Shown here in pieces: positions 1 to 7,417 of a stretch of 10,307 nucleotides of DNA (within the stretch, counting starts at the first letter, position 1; every line of letters begins with the position of its first letter). Position numbers and translations under genes: made by a program. This stretch comes from Pseudomonadota bacterium. GTDB lineage: Bacteria > Pseudomonadota > Alphaproteobacteria > Micropepsales > Micropepsaceae. The notes below the pieces were generated by a model. That model saw only the letters and a program-made list of their open reading frames with translations. It was not told the DNA's origin and searched no databases. Location: contig JAEZBK010000294.1 in assembly GCA_023427355.1 (NCBI GenBank), forward strand, positions 1 to 10,307, in the 5' to 3' direction.

Positions 1-298
1 CGCCAAGCCCCTTCAGCGTGCCACCCGGCTCGATCGGCGCGGGCAGGCCGGGCGAAGTGCCGTCCACCACCGTGCCGTCCACCAGCTTGGCGGTATAATA
101 AACCTGCACCGCAGCCCCCGGGCTGAACCGGCGGCCCGTGCCATTTTTCAAGACGCGCACCTGCAAACCGCTGGGTCGCACGGTGACGCCCGGCGCGCGC
201 GCATTGGCTGCCAGATAGGCTTGGCTGGCCGCGGGCGCAGGCTGCGCCAGGGCAGGCTGCGGCAGGAAAAACAGGGCGGCAACGAGAAGGGGGCGCAT
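1..298 (-). CDS. FKBP-type peptidyl-prolyl cis-trans isomerase, N-terminal part
   Basis: This is the first 99 residues of a gene that continues past the left edge. It starts at the ATG whose complement is at 296-298. Residues 1-18 form a Sec signal peptide: a basic start (MRP), a hydrophobic core, and a cleavage site after PALA, so the protein should act in the periplasm. Residues 28-55 (LAANARAPGVTV, then PSGLQVRVLKNGTG) match the linker that precedes the FKBP domain in Mip/FkpA-like isomerases. Residues 63-98 carry the first FKBP strands (VQVYYTAKLVDGTVVDG, then GLPAPIE and LKGL). The family catalyses proline cis-trans isomerisation and assists folding of exported proteins. The rest of the catalytic pocket lies outside the window, so activity cannot be judged. 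It is divergent from ppc across a 126-nt spacer. The ribosome-binding site is weak (GCGGA shortly before the ATG). Confidence 0.85.
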   Translation of the reverse strand, partial: MRPLLVAALFFLPQPALAQPAPAASQAYLAANARAPGVTVRPSGLQVRVLKNGTGRRFSPGAAVQVYYTAKLVDGTVVDGTSPGLPAPIEPGGTLKGLG

Positions 299-388
299 GT
301 TCCGCTTCTACCCGAAAAGCCGCGTGCGGCCCACCCTGGTCTTATTCGGAATGCGATTTCGCCCTGCGGAACCAGGAATGGCGCGGTT

Positions 389-418
389 TGTGACAGGCGG
401 GCTGGCCGCTGCGATAGT
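389..418 (+). promoter_or_regulatory. possible ppc promoter, near-leaderless
   Basis: A TGTGAC hexamer (389-394) and a GATAGT hexamer (413-418) are separated by 18 nt and lie directly upstream of the ppc ATG at 425. GATAGT matches four of six bases of TATAAT. If used, transcription would begin at or within a few bases of the start codon. That would agree with the lack of any purine-rich ribosome-binding site before this ATG. The rest of the 299-424 spacer shows no repeat; it must also hold the promoter of the divergent isomerase. This is a weak pattern call only. Confidence 0.22.
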
Positions 419-424
419 TCCACC

Positions 425-3064
425 ATGAGCGACACGGCCAGCCTGAAGAATTCCCCCGACATCCGCCTGCTGGGCCGCCTCCTGGGCGAGGTGGTCAGCG
501 AACAGCACGGCCCGGCGACGCTGGCGCTGATCGAGGATATCCGCCGCCAATCCATCGGCGAGTATCGCGGCGGCGCGGATCTGGGCGCACGGCTGGGCTC
601 GGTGTCGCAAGCCGATCTGCTGCTGTTGATCCGGGCCTTCACCATCTTCTCCCAGCTCGCCAACATTGCTGACGACCATGTGCTTCGCGGGCAGGCGCGG
701 CAGGCGCGTGCGTTGCGGGTGGAAGATGTGACGGCGCGGCTGGATGCGGGCAGGGCGCGCGCCTTCCTGCGCGAGGCGGTACTGGCCCCGGTTCTCACGG
801 CCCATCCCACAGAGGTCCGGCGCAAAAGCATCATTGACCGTGACGCCGCCATCAGCGCGCTGCTGCAAGAACGCCAGCCCTGGTGCGAGGCGGATGTGGA
901 TGCCCGTCTCAAGCGCGAAATCCGCATCCTCTGGCAGACCCGCATGCTGCGCTCGATCCGCATCCATGTGACGGACGAAATCAAGAACGCGCTCGCGGTC
1001 CTGCGCACCACCTTCGTCAGCCAGGTGCCGGTGGTTCAGCGCAAGGTGTCGAAGCTGTTTGGCCTGGAACAGCCCGCCGCCTTCCTGCGGCCCGGCTCCT
1101 GGGTGGGCGGCGACCGCGACGGCAATCCCTTCGTCTCCGCCCAGACGCTGGATTATGCGGTGCGCGGCCAGTCCGAAGCGGTGCTGGATCATTATCTGGT
1201 GCAACTGCATGCGCTGGGCGTGGAACTGGCTGTATCCGATGATCTGGTTTCGACCAGCGAAGCGCTGAAAACCCTGCGCGCGCCGCTGGAACATACCTCC
1301 GCGCAACAGGCCGATGAACCTTACCGCAGGGCGCTTTCTACCTGCTATGCGCGCATGGCCGCGACCCGCAAGACGCTGATCGGCTCCGGCCCCGCCCGTC
1401 CGCCCCGCTTCGAGGCGCCTGCCTACGCCGCACCAGATGCCTTCATCGCCGACCTGGACGTGATGATCGCCTCGCTGCGCGAGCATGGCGATGCCGATCT
1501 GGCCGAGGGCCGTCTCAGCGAATTGCGCGAAGCGGCGGGCGCATTCGGGTTCCACCTGGCCTCGATGGATGTGCGGCAGAACTCCGATGTGCATGAGCGC
1601 GCGGTGGCCGAACTGCTGGAAACTGCCCGCGTCATCCCGGATTACCGCGCGCTGGGCGAAGATGCGCGCACCACGCTGCTGCTGGGCGAGCTGTCCAATC
1701 CTCGGCCCTTGCGCTCGCCCTTTGCCGCCTATAGCGCCGAAACCCTGCGGGAGCTGGAAATTGCCGACCGGGCCGCGCAGCTCCAGCGCGCCTTTGGCCC
1801 CGGTGCGGTGGCGAACTACGTCATCTCCAAGGCGGGCAGCGTTTCCGACCTGCTGGAAACCGCCATCCTGATGAAGGAGGCCGGGCTTTTCATTCCGGGC
1901 GATCCGCCGCGCGCCGCCTTGCGCATTGTGCCTTTGTTCGAAACCGTGGCCGACCTGCGCAACAGCCGGACGGTGATGCAGGCCTGGTTTGCCCATCCGC
2001 AGGTGCGCGCCATGCTGGCGGCGCAGGACAATCTGCAGGAAGTCATGATCGGCTATTCCGACAGCAACAAGGATGGCGGCTATGTCACCTCCACCTACGA
2101 AATCCGCATGGGCATCGCGGGTCTGGTGGCCCTGGGCAAGGAAGCCGGCATTCGCGTGCGGTTCTTCCATGGCCGTGGCGGTGCTGTAGGGCGCGGTGGC
2201 GGTTCCAGCTTCGATGCGGTCCGTGCGCTGCCGGCCGGCGCATCGGCCATGGGTCTGCGCATCACCGAACAGGGCGAAGTGGTGGCCAGCAAGTATGGCG
2301 ATCCCGATATCGGCCGCGCCAGCCTGGAAACCATCGTTGTCGCCAACCTGCTGGCCGAGCTGGAACCGGGCGCCGACGCGGCCGACACGGATGGCGCGGC
2401 GGCGATGATGGACTTGAGCCAGGTGGCGTTCGCGCAGTATCGCGGTCTGGTTTATGACACGCCCGGCTTCGAGGTTTATTTCCGTCAGTCCACGCCGCTG
2501 CCGGAAATCGCCGACCTGAAGATCGGCAGCCGCCCGGCCTCACGCAGCACGTCGGGCGCCATTGAGGATTTGCGCGCCATCCCCAGGGTGTTTTCCTGGT
2601 CGCAGGCCCGCGTGATGCTGCCCGGATGGTTCGGCTTCGGCACCGCGGCGCACCAGGTGGGGCTCGAGAGGCTGCGCGCTATCCATGATGTCTCGCCCTT
2701 CTTCCGCACCACGCTGGCCAACATGGAAATGGTGCTGGCCAAGTCCAGCATGACGCTGGCCCGGCAATATGCGGGGCTGGTGGAGGACAGGGCTCTGGCC
2801 GAACAGGTCTTTACCCGGATTGAGGCGGAGTGGGAGGCGACGGTGGCAGCGGTCCTGACCATCAGCGGCCAGTCGCGCCTTCTGGAGAAAAACGCGGATC
2901 TGGCGGATTCCATTCACCGCCGCCTGCCTTACGTCAACGCGCTGAACCACCTGCAGATCAACCTGCTGCGCCGCCGCCGTGCTGGGGACGACAGCGAGGA
3001 GACCCATCGCGGTATCCACATGTCCATCAATGGCGTATCGGCCGGCCTGCGCAATTCGGGCTGA
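425..3064 (+). CDS. ppc: phosphoenolpyruvate carboxylase
   Basis: A complete 879-residue cytoplasmic enzyme, close to the usual length of bacterial PEPC. It carboxylates phosphoenolpyruvate with bicarbonate to oxaloacetate, refilling the TCA cycle. The family motifs appear in order: VLTAHPTEV with the catalytic His at residue 127; GSWVGGDRDGNP at 224-235; IGYSDSNKDGG with the active-site Lys at 549; and the mobile loop FFHGRGGAVGRGGG at 580-593 with catalytic Arg 584. The C-terminus ends RNSG, retaining the Asn that helps bind the aspartate inhibitor in the E. coli enzyme. The ATG at 425 is chosen because the family homology begins just after it. The frame stays open upstream to 221, but that stretch overlaps the divergent isomerase gene and has no family likeness. 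No clear Shine-Dalgarno sequence precedes the ATG. Two unusual positions are Arg 721 in AIPRVFSW, where Trp is common, and YVNALN at 836-841, where many homologues read YxDPLN. The gene converges on the efflux operon and appears to be a single-gene unit. Confidence 0.97.
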   Translation: MSDTASLKNSPDIRLLGRLLGEVVSEQHGPATLALIEDIRRQSIGEYRGGADLGARLGSVSQADLLLLIRAFTIFSQLANIADDHVLRGQARQARALRVEDVTARLDAGRARAFLREAVLAPVLTAHPTEVRRKSIIDRDAAISALLQERQPWCEADVDARLKREIRILWQTRMLRSIRIHVTDEIKNALAVLRTTFVSQVPVVQRKVSKLFGLEQPAAFLRPGSWVGGDRDGNPFVSAQTLDYAVRGQSEAVLDHYLVQLHALGVELAVSDDLVSTSEALKTLRAPLEHTSAQQADEPYRRALSTCYARMAATRKTLIGSGPARPPRFEAPAYAAPDAFIADLDVMIASLREHGDADLAEGRLSELREAAGAFGFHLASMDVRQNSDVHERAVAELLETARVIPDYRALGEDARTTLLLGELSNPRPLRSPFAAYSAETLRELEIADRAAQLQRAFGPGAVANYVISKAGSVSDLLETAILMKEAGLFIPGDPPRAALRIVPLFETVADLRNSRTVMQAWFAHPQVRAMLAAQDNLQEVMIGYSDSNKDGGYVTSTYEIRMGIAGLVALGKEAGIRVRFFHGRGGAVGRGGGSSFDAVRALPAGASAMGLRITEQGEVVASKYGDPDIGRASLETIVVANLLAELEPGADAADTDGAAAMMDLSQVAFAQYRGLVYDTPGFEVYFRQSTPLPEIADLKIGSRPASRSTSGAIEDLRAIPRVFSWSQARVMLPGWFGFGTAAHQVGLERLRAIHDVSPFFRTTLANMEMVLAKSSMTLARQYAGLVEDRALAEQVFTRIEAEWEATVAAVLTISGQSRLLEKNADLADSIHRRLPYVNALNHLQINLLRRRRAGDDSEETHRGIHMSINGVSAGLRNSG

Positions 3065-3080
3065 GGTGCTTCCAAGGAAA

Positions 3081-3109
3081 AAGGCCCGCCTCGATGGGAG
3101 GCGGGCCTT
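3081..3109. terminator. bidirectional rho-independent terminator
   Basis: A perfect 12-bp inverted repeat (AAGGCCCGCCTC, loop GATGG, GAGGCGGGCCTT) sits between the convergent ends of ppc (stop at 3064) and the RND pump gene (stop at 3124). Read on the minus strand the stem is followed by a T-run (CCTTTTTCC), giving a canonical terminator for the efflux operon. Read on the plus strand it is followed only by CCGTTTCG, so termination of ppc may be weaker but is plausible. Confidence 0.85.
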
Positions 3110-3123
3110 CCGTTTCGAACAGC

Positions 3124-6100
3124 CTATTTATGCTTTTGCAGCCTGGTGTTCACCAGCAGGAAGAATACCGGCACGAAGAAGATCGCCAGGATGGTGGCCG
3201 AAATCATGCCGCCCGCCACACCGGTGCCGATCGCATTCTGCGAGCCGGCGCCTGCGCCATTGGCCAGCGCCAGGGGCGTTACACCCGCTATGAAAGCGAT
3301 GGACGTCATCAGGATGGGCCGCAGGCGCAGCCGCGCCGCCTCCATCGCCGCGTCCCAGGCGCGCGCGCCACGCTTCTCGGCATCCACCGCGAACTCCACG
3401 ATCAGGATGGCGTTCTTGGCCGAAAGTCCGATGGTGGTGAGCAATCCGACCTGGAAGTAGATGTCGTTGAACAGGCCGCGGAAGTAGGTCGCGACCAGCG
3501 CGCCGATCACGCCCAGCGGGATCACCAGCATCACCGACATCGGGATCGCCCAGCTTTCATACAGCGCCGCCAGGCACAGATAGATCACCAGGATGGAGAG
3601 CGCATAGAGCAGAGGCGCCTGCGCCCCGGCCTGGCTTTCCTCATAGGACAGGCCGGTCAGTTCATAGCCAACGCCGGGCGGCAGCTTCTGGAACAGCTTG
3701 TCCACTTCCTTGAGCGCAGTGCCCGAGCTGATGCCTGGCGCCCCCGCGCCCTGGATCTGGATCGAGGGCAGGCCGTTATAGCGCGTCAGCGCCGCTGGCC
3801 CGATGCGCCAGCTCGACGTGGCAAAGGACGAGAAGGGCACCATCGCGCCATTGGCGGCGCGCACATGCCACCGATCCAGGTCCTGCGGCGACATCCGATA
3901 GGGCGCGTCGCCCTGCATATAGACGCGCTTGACGCGGCCCCGGTCCACGAAGTCGTTGACATAGTTCGAGCCCCAGGCCGCACTCAGCGTCTGGTTGATG
4001 TCCGCAAGCCGCACGCCCAGCGATCCGGCCTTGGCCTGATCAATCTCGATGTGAAGCTGGGGCGTGTCGTCCAGGCTGTTGGGGCGCACGCCTGCCAGCA
4101 TGGGATTCTGCGCTGCCATGCCCAGAAGCTGGTTGCGCGCAGCAATCAGGCCTTCATGGCCGATATTGCCGCGATCCTGCATCTGGATGTCGAAGCCGGT
4201 CGCGTTGCCCAGCTCCTGCACCGAGGGCGGCACCAGCGCATAGACCTGCGCGTCGCGGATCGGGAAGAACGACATGTTGGCGCGCAATGCGATGGCGGGC
4301 GCGCGGTTCTGCGAACCATCGCGCAGGCTCCAGTCGCGCAGGCGGGTAAAGGCCATGCCCGTGTTCTGGCCCGAACCGGCGTACGAGAAGCCGGCCACCG
4401 CGAACACGAACTCGACATTGTCCTTCTCTTTTTCGAGATAGTGCTTGGCCACGTTTTGCGCCACTTCCAGGGTCTTGGGCTGGGTGGTGCCGGCGGGCAG
4501 GGTGATCAGGTTGAAAATGAAGCCCTGGTCCTCGTCCGGCAGGAAGCCTGTGGGCAGGCGCACGAACAGCAGCGCCATCAGCGCCACGATCGCCGCATAG
4601 CCGCCCATGGTCAGCCAGGGGCGGCGCATGAAGCTTTCCAGCCAGCGGCGATACCATTCGCGGAAGCGGTCAAAGCCGTTGTTGAACCAGCCGAACCATT
4701 TCTTGGCGCGGGCCTTGTCTTCTTCTTCGACCGGCCTGAGCAGCGTGGCGCACAATGCCGGCGACAGGATCAGCGCCACCAGGATGGACAGCACCATCGC
4801 CGAAACGATGGTGACCGAGAACTGGCGATAGATCGCGCCGGTGGAGCCGCCGAAGAAGGCCATGGGCAGGAACACGGCGGTCAACACAAGGCCGATGCCG
4901 ATGAGCGCGCCGGTGATTTCGCTCATGCTCTTGAGCGTGGCCTCGCGCGGAGCAAGGCCCTCCTCATGCATGATACGCTCGACATTCTCGACCACCACGA
5001 TGGCATCGTCCACCAGCAGGCCGATCACCAGCACCAGCGCGAACAAGGTCAATGTGTTGATGGAGTAGCCGAACAGCGCCAGGATGCCGAAGGTGCCCAG
5101 CAGCACCACAGGCACGGCCACGGCCGGGATCAGCGTGGCGCGCCAGTTCTGCAGGAACAGGAACATCACCAGCACCACCAGGATGATGGCCTCGATCAGG
5201 GTCTTGATCACGTCCTGGATGGACAGGCGGATGAAATCGGTGTTGTCCACCGGATAGCTCATCTTCATGCCCGGCGGCAGCGCGGCGCGCAGGGACTCGG
5301 CGCGCTCTTTCACGGCTGCCACGGTGGTCAGCGCGTTGGCGCCGGGCGCCAGCATCACCGCCAGGCCGGCGGCGGGCATGCCGTTGAACAGCGCCACGAA
5401 GGAATAGCTGTCCGCGCCCAGTTCGACGCGGGCGACATCGCCCAGCCGCACCACCGCGCCGGTTTCCGAGGTTTTCAGGATGATGTCGCGGAACTGCTGC
5501 GGCGTCTGCAGGCGCGACTGCGCCGTCACGGTGGCGTTGATCGCCTGGTCCGCCACGGTGGGCTGTGCGCCGATCTGGCCGGCCGACACCTGCACGTTTT
5601 GCGTCTGTATGGCGGCATAGACGTCCGACGGCTGCAGGCCGAAATTCTTCAGCTTGAAGGGATCCAGCCAGATGCGCATCGCATATTGCGAGCCGAACAC
5701 CTGGGTCGAGCCGACGCCGGCGGCGCGGCTGATCGGGTCCTGCATCCGCGAGGTCACGAAATCGGCGATGTCGGTGTTGTTGTAGCGCCCGGTATCATCA
5801 TAGGCCGCCACCACGATCAGGAAGTTGGACTGCGCCTTCTGCACGCGCACGCCAAGCTGCTGCACGGCGGACGGCAGCAGCGGCACCGCCGACTGCACCT
5901 TGTTCTGCACCTGCACCTGCGCGATGTCGGGATCGGTCCCCGATGCGAAGGTTGCGGTAATGGTGGCCATGCCGTCCGCCGTCGAGGAGGCGGAGAAGTA
6001 GAGCAGGTTGTCCAGGCCATTGAGCTGCTGCTCGATCACCTGGGTGACGGAGTTCTGCAGCGACTGCGCATCGGCGCCCGGATACATGGCGTTGATGGTG

Positions 6101-6234
6101 ATCGCGGGCGGGGCAATGTTGGGATACTGCTCGATCGGCAGGCTGAGGGCAGCGATGCCACCCGCCAGCATGGTGACGATGGCGATGACCCAGGCAAAGA
6201 CCGGCCGATCAACGAAGAAGCGGGAAAAACCCAT
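3124..6234 (-). CDS. RND (HAE1/AcrB-type) multidrug efflux pump, inner-membrane subunit
   Basis: A complete 1036-residue proton-driven transporter with the AcrB/MexB layout: TM1 near residues 10-30, a periplasmic porter half, a central TM block (about 340-500), a second porter half, and a final TM block (about 872-1028). The proton-relay residues are present: Asp 409 and Asp 410 in IGLLVDDAIVVVENVER, Lys 940 in GLSAKNAILIVEF, and Arg 970 and Thr 977 in RLRPILMT. By recalled alignment to E. coli AcrB, the phenylalanine-rich drug-binding pocket is nearly intact (Phe 138, 180, 611, 616 and 629), with Tyr 618 in place of AcrB Phe 617. This fits a broad-range drug exporter more than a metal (CusA) or hopanoid (HpnN) transporter. 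It follows the adaptor gene by 27 nt and has a good ribosome-binding site (AAGGCGA, complement of 6242-6248). No outer-membrane channel gene follows; a terminator comes next. Confidence 0.96.
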   Translation of the reverse strand: MGFSRFFVDRPVFAWVIAIVTMLAGGIAALSLPIEQYPNIAPPAITINAMYPGADAQSLQNSVTQVIEQQLNGLDNLLYFSASSTADGMATITATFASGTDPDIAQVQVQNKVQSAVPLLPSAVQQLGVRVQKAQSNFLIVVAAYDDTGRYNNTDIADFVTSRMQDPISRAAGVGSTQVFGSQYAMRIWLDPFKLKNFGLQPSDVYAAIQTQNVQVSAGQIGAQPTVADQAINATVTAQSRLQTPQQFRDIILKTSETGAVVRLGDVARVELGADSYSFVALFNGMPAAGLAVMLAPGANALTTVAAVKERAESLRAALPPGMKMSYPVDNTDFIRLSIQDVIKTLIEAIILVVLVMFLFLQNWRATLIPAVAVPVVLLGTFGILALFGYSINTLTLFALVLVIGLLVDDAIVVVENVERIMHEEGLAPREATLKSMSEITGALIGIGLVLTAVFLPMAFFGGSTGAIYRQFSVTIVSAMVLSILVALILSPALCATLLRPVEEEDKARAKKWFGWFNNGFDRFREWYRRWLESFMRRPWLTMGGYAAIVALMALLFVRLPTGFLPDEDQGFIFNLITLPAGTTQPKTLEVAQNVAKHYLEKEKDNVEFVFAVAGFSYAGSGQNTGMAFTRLRDWSLRDGSQNRAPAIALRANMSFFPIRDAQVYALVPPSVQELGNATGFDIQMQDRGNIGHEGLIAARNQLLGMAAQNPMLAGVRPNSLDDTPQLHIEIDQAKAGSLGVRLADINQTLSAAWGSNYVNDFVDRGRVKRVYMQGDAPYRMSPQDLDRWHVRAANGAMVPFSSFATSSWRIGPAALTRYNGLPSIQIQGAGAPGISSGTALKEVDKLFQKLPPGVGYELTGLSYEESQAGAQAPLLYALSILVIYLCLAALYESWAIPMSVMLVIPLGVIGALVATYFRGLFNDIYFQVGLLTTIGLSAKNAILIVEFAVDAEKRGARAWDAAMEAARLRLRPILMTSIAFIAGVTPLALANGAGAGSQNAIGTGVAGGMISATILAIFFVPVFFLLVNTRLQKHK

Positions 6235-6261
6235 AATGTGGTCGCCTTATGTCTTCGTGAT

Positions 6262-7347
6262 TTACTTCTTGACGATTTCTTGCGGCGAAACCGGCATGTC
6301 GGGCTGAACCTTGGCCAGGCCCTCCACGATCACCTTCTCGCCCGTCTTCAGGCCTTCCAGCACCTGCCACTGGTTGCCCACGGCGCGGCCCGTCTTGATG
6401 ATGCGCAGGCGCGCCATGTTCTTGGCATCCACAACCAGCACGGTGGGATCCCCCTTGGGGTCGCGGCCCACCGCCTGCTGCGGGATCAGGATGCCATGGG
6501 TGTCCACGCCCTGCGTTACCGCTGCGCGCACATACAGCCCGGGCAACAGAAGGCCCTGGGGATTGGGGAAAATGGCCCGCAGGCGCACCGCGCCCGTCGC
6601 CGCATCCACCGTCACATCGGTGAATTGCAGCTTGCCGGGATGCGCATAGGTGGTGCCGTCATCGAACTTCAGCGACACGGCGGTGGACGATGCGCCCTTG
6701 GAGTCCACGCTGCCCTGGTTCACGGCACGCTGCAGCGCCAGCAGCTCGTTGCTCGACTGGTCAATGTCCACATAGATCGGGTCGAGGGTGGAGATGGTTG
6801 CCAGCGCCTGGGGCTGGTTCGCCGTCACCAGCGCGCCTTCGGTCACCGTGGAGGCGCCGATGCGGCCCGAGATCGGGGCCACGATGCGCGTATAGTTCAT
6901 GTTGATGCGCGCGCTTTGCACCGTCGCCTGCGCCAGCTTGAAGGCCGCCTGCGCATCGTCATTTTCCTGCGCGCTGATCGCGTTCTGCTTCAGCAGCGCG
7001 CCATAGCGTTCGGCGCGGGTGCGGCTGGAGGAGAGCTGCGCCTCGGCGCTGTCCAGCACCGCGCGATAGGGCGCCGGATCAATCTGGTAGAGCGGCTGGC
7101 CGGCCTTCACGTTCGAGCCTTCGGTGAACAGGCGCCGCTGCACGATGCCGTTGACCTGGGGCCGCACTTCGGAGATCGCATACGGGCTGGTGCGTCCGGG
7201 CAGTTCGGTCGAAAGCGCCACCGGCTGCTCGGCGATGGTGACAACGCCCACCGAGGCCGGCGGCATCTGAGGCGGCGGACCACCCTGTTCGCCACAGGCT
7301 GCGAGCAAGGCGGCGCCCAGCGTGCCAAGGATCAGGATACGGCGCAT
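6262..7347 (-). CDS. RND efflux periplasmic adaptor (membrane fusion) lipoprotein
   Basis: A complete 361-residue AcrA/MexA-like adaptor that bridges the inner-membrane pump and an outer-membrane channel. The N-terminus is a lipoprotein signal, MRRILILGTLGAALLAAC, with lipobox LAAC and the lipidated Cys at 18. Gly follows rather than Asp, so there is no classical inner-membrane retention signal, although that rule is not firm in this family. The barrel-sandwich halves are visible at about 55-90 (SEVRPQVNGIVQRRLFTEG, then VKAGQPLYQID) and 150-175 (TRIVAPISGRIGASTVTEGA), flanking a helical hairpin at about 93-145 rich in Ala, Gln and Glu. The beta-barrel and membrane-proximal domains follow, with LLLPGLYVRAAV and ILIPQQAV. 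It is the first gene of a two-gene operon. A GGGGG tract 7 nt before the ATG is the likely ribosome-binding site. Confidence 0.95.
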   Translation of the reverse strand: MRRILILGTLGAALLAACGEQGGPPPQMPPASVGVVTIAEQPVALSTELPGRTSPYAISEVRPQVNGIVQRRLFTEGSNVKAGQPLYQIDPAPYRAVLDSAEAQLSSSRTRAERYGALLKQNAISAQENDDAQAAFKLAQATVQSARINMNYTRIVAPISGRIGASTVTEGALVTANQPQALATISTLDPIYVDIDQSSNELLALQRAVNQGSVDSKGASSTAVSLKFDDGTTYAHPGKLQFTDVTVDAATGAVRLRAIFPNPQGLLLPGLYVRAAVTQGVDTHGILIPQQAVGRDPKGDPTVLVVDAKNMARLRIIKTGRAVGNQWQVLEGLKTGEKVIVEGLAKVQPDMPVSPQEIVKK

Positions 7348-7356
7348 GAAAAACCC

Positions 7357-7368
7357 CCGAATATTCGG
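7357..7368. promoter_or_regulatory. 12-bp palindrome over the adaptor leader
   Basis: CCGAATATTCGG is a perfect 12-bp palindrome about ten bases upstream of the adaptor ATG, adjoining the GGGGG tract proposed as its ribosome-binding site. It could be half or all of an operator for a repressor of the efflux operon, or it could form a small hairpin affecting translation. The sequence alone does not identify a regulator. Confidence 0.35.
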
Positions 7369-7376
7369 AATGAAAA

Positions 7377-7391
7377 GCTGACAATGTCAGC
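7377..7391. promoter_or_regulatory. inverted repeat between dus and the efflux operon (operator or weak terminator)
   Basis: On the minus strand the sequence is GCTGACATTGTCAGC, with two perfect 6-bp arms and a 3-nt centre, followed directly by TTTTC. Two readings fit. It may be a short rho-independent terminator for dus (stop at 7418). Alternatively it may be an operator: it fills the 17-nt spacer after a TTGATC hexamer (complement of 7394-7399) that could be the -35 box of the efflux promoter, although the matching -10 (TTTTCA) is poor. The stem is short for a strong terminator. Confidence 0.4.
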
Positions 7392-7417
7392 GGGATCAAC
7401 GGTCCCCTTCGTGCGCC

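Noticed and set aside
221..424. Upstream extension of the ppc reading frame
   Set aside because: It overlaps the divergent isomerase gene and has no similarity to the PEP carboxylase N-terminus; the family match starts just after the ATG at 425.
308..2170. Minus-strand open frame of 620 codons opposite ppc
   Set aside because: It is fully antisense to a well-supported gene, has no recognisable domain, and has the same shadow composition.
3124..6234. HpnN-type hopanoid transporter, considered because of nearby hpn genes
   Set aside because: The protein aligns throughout with AcrB/MexB, including the drug-binding phenylalanines and a paired adaptor. It is on the opposite strand and separated by dus from the hpn operon.
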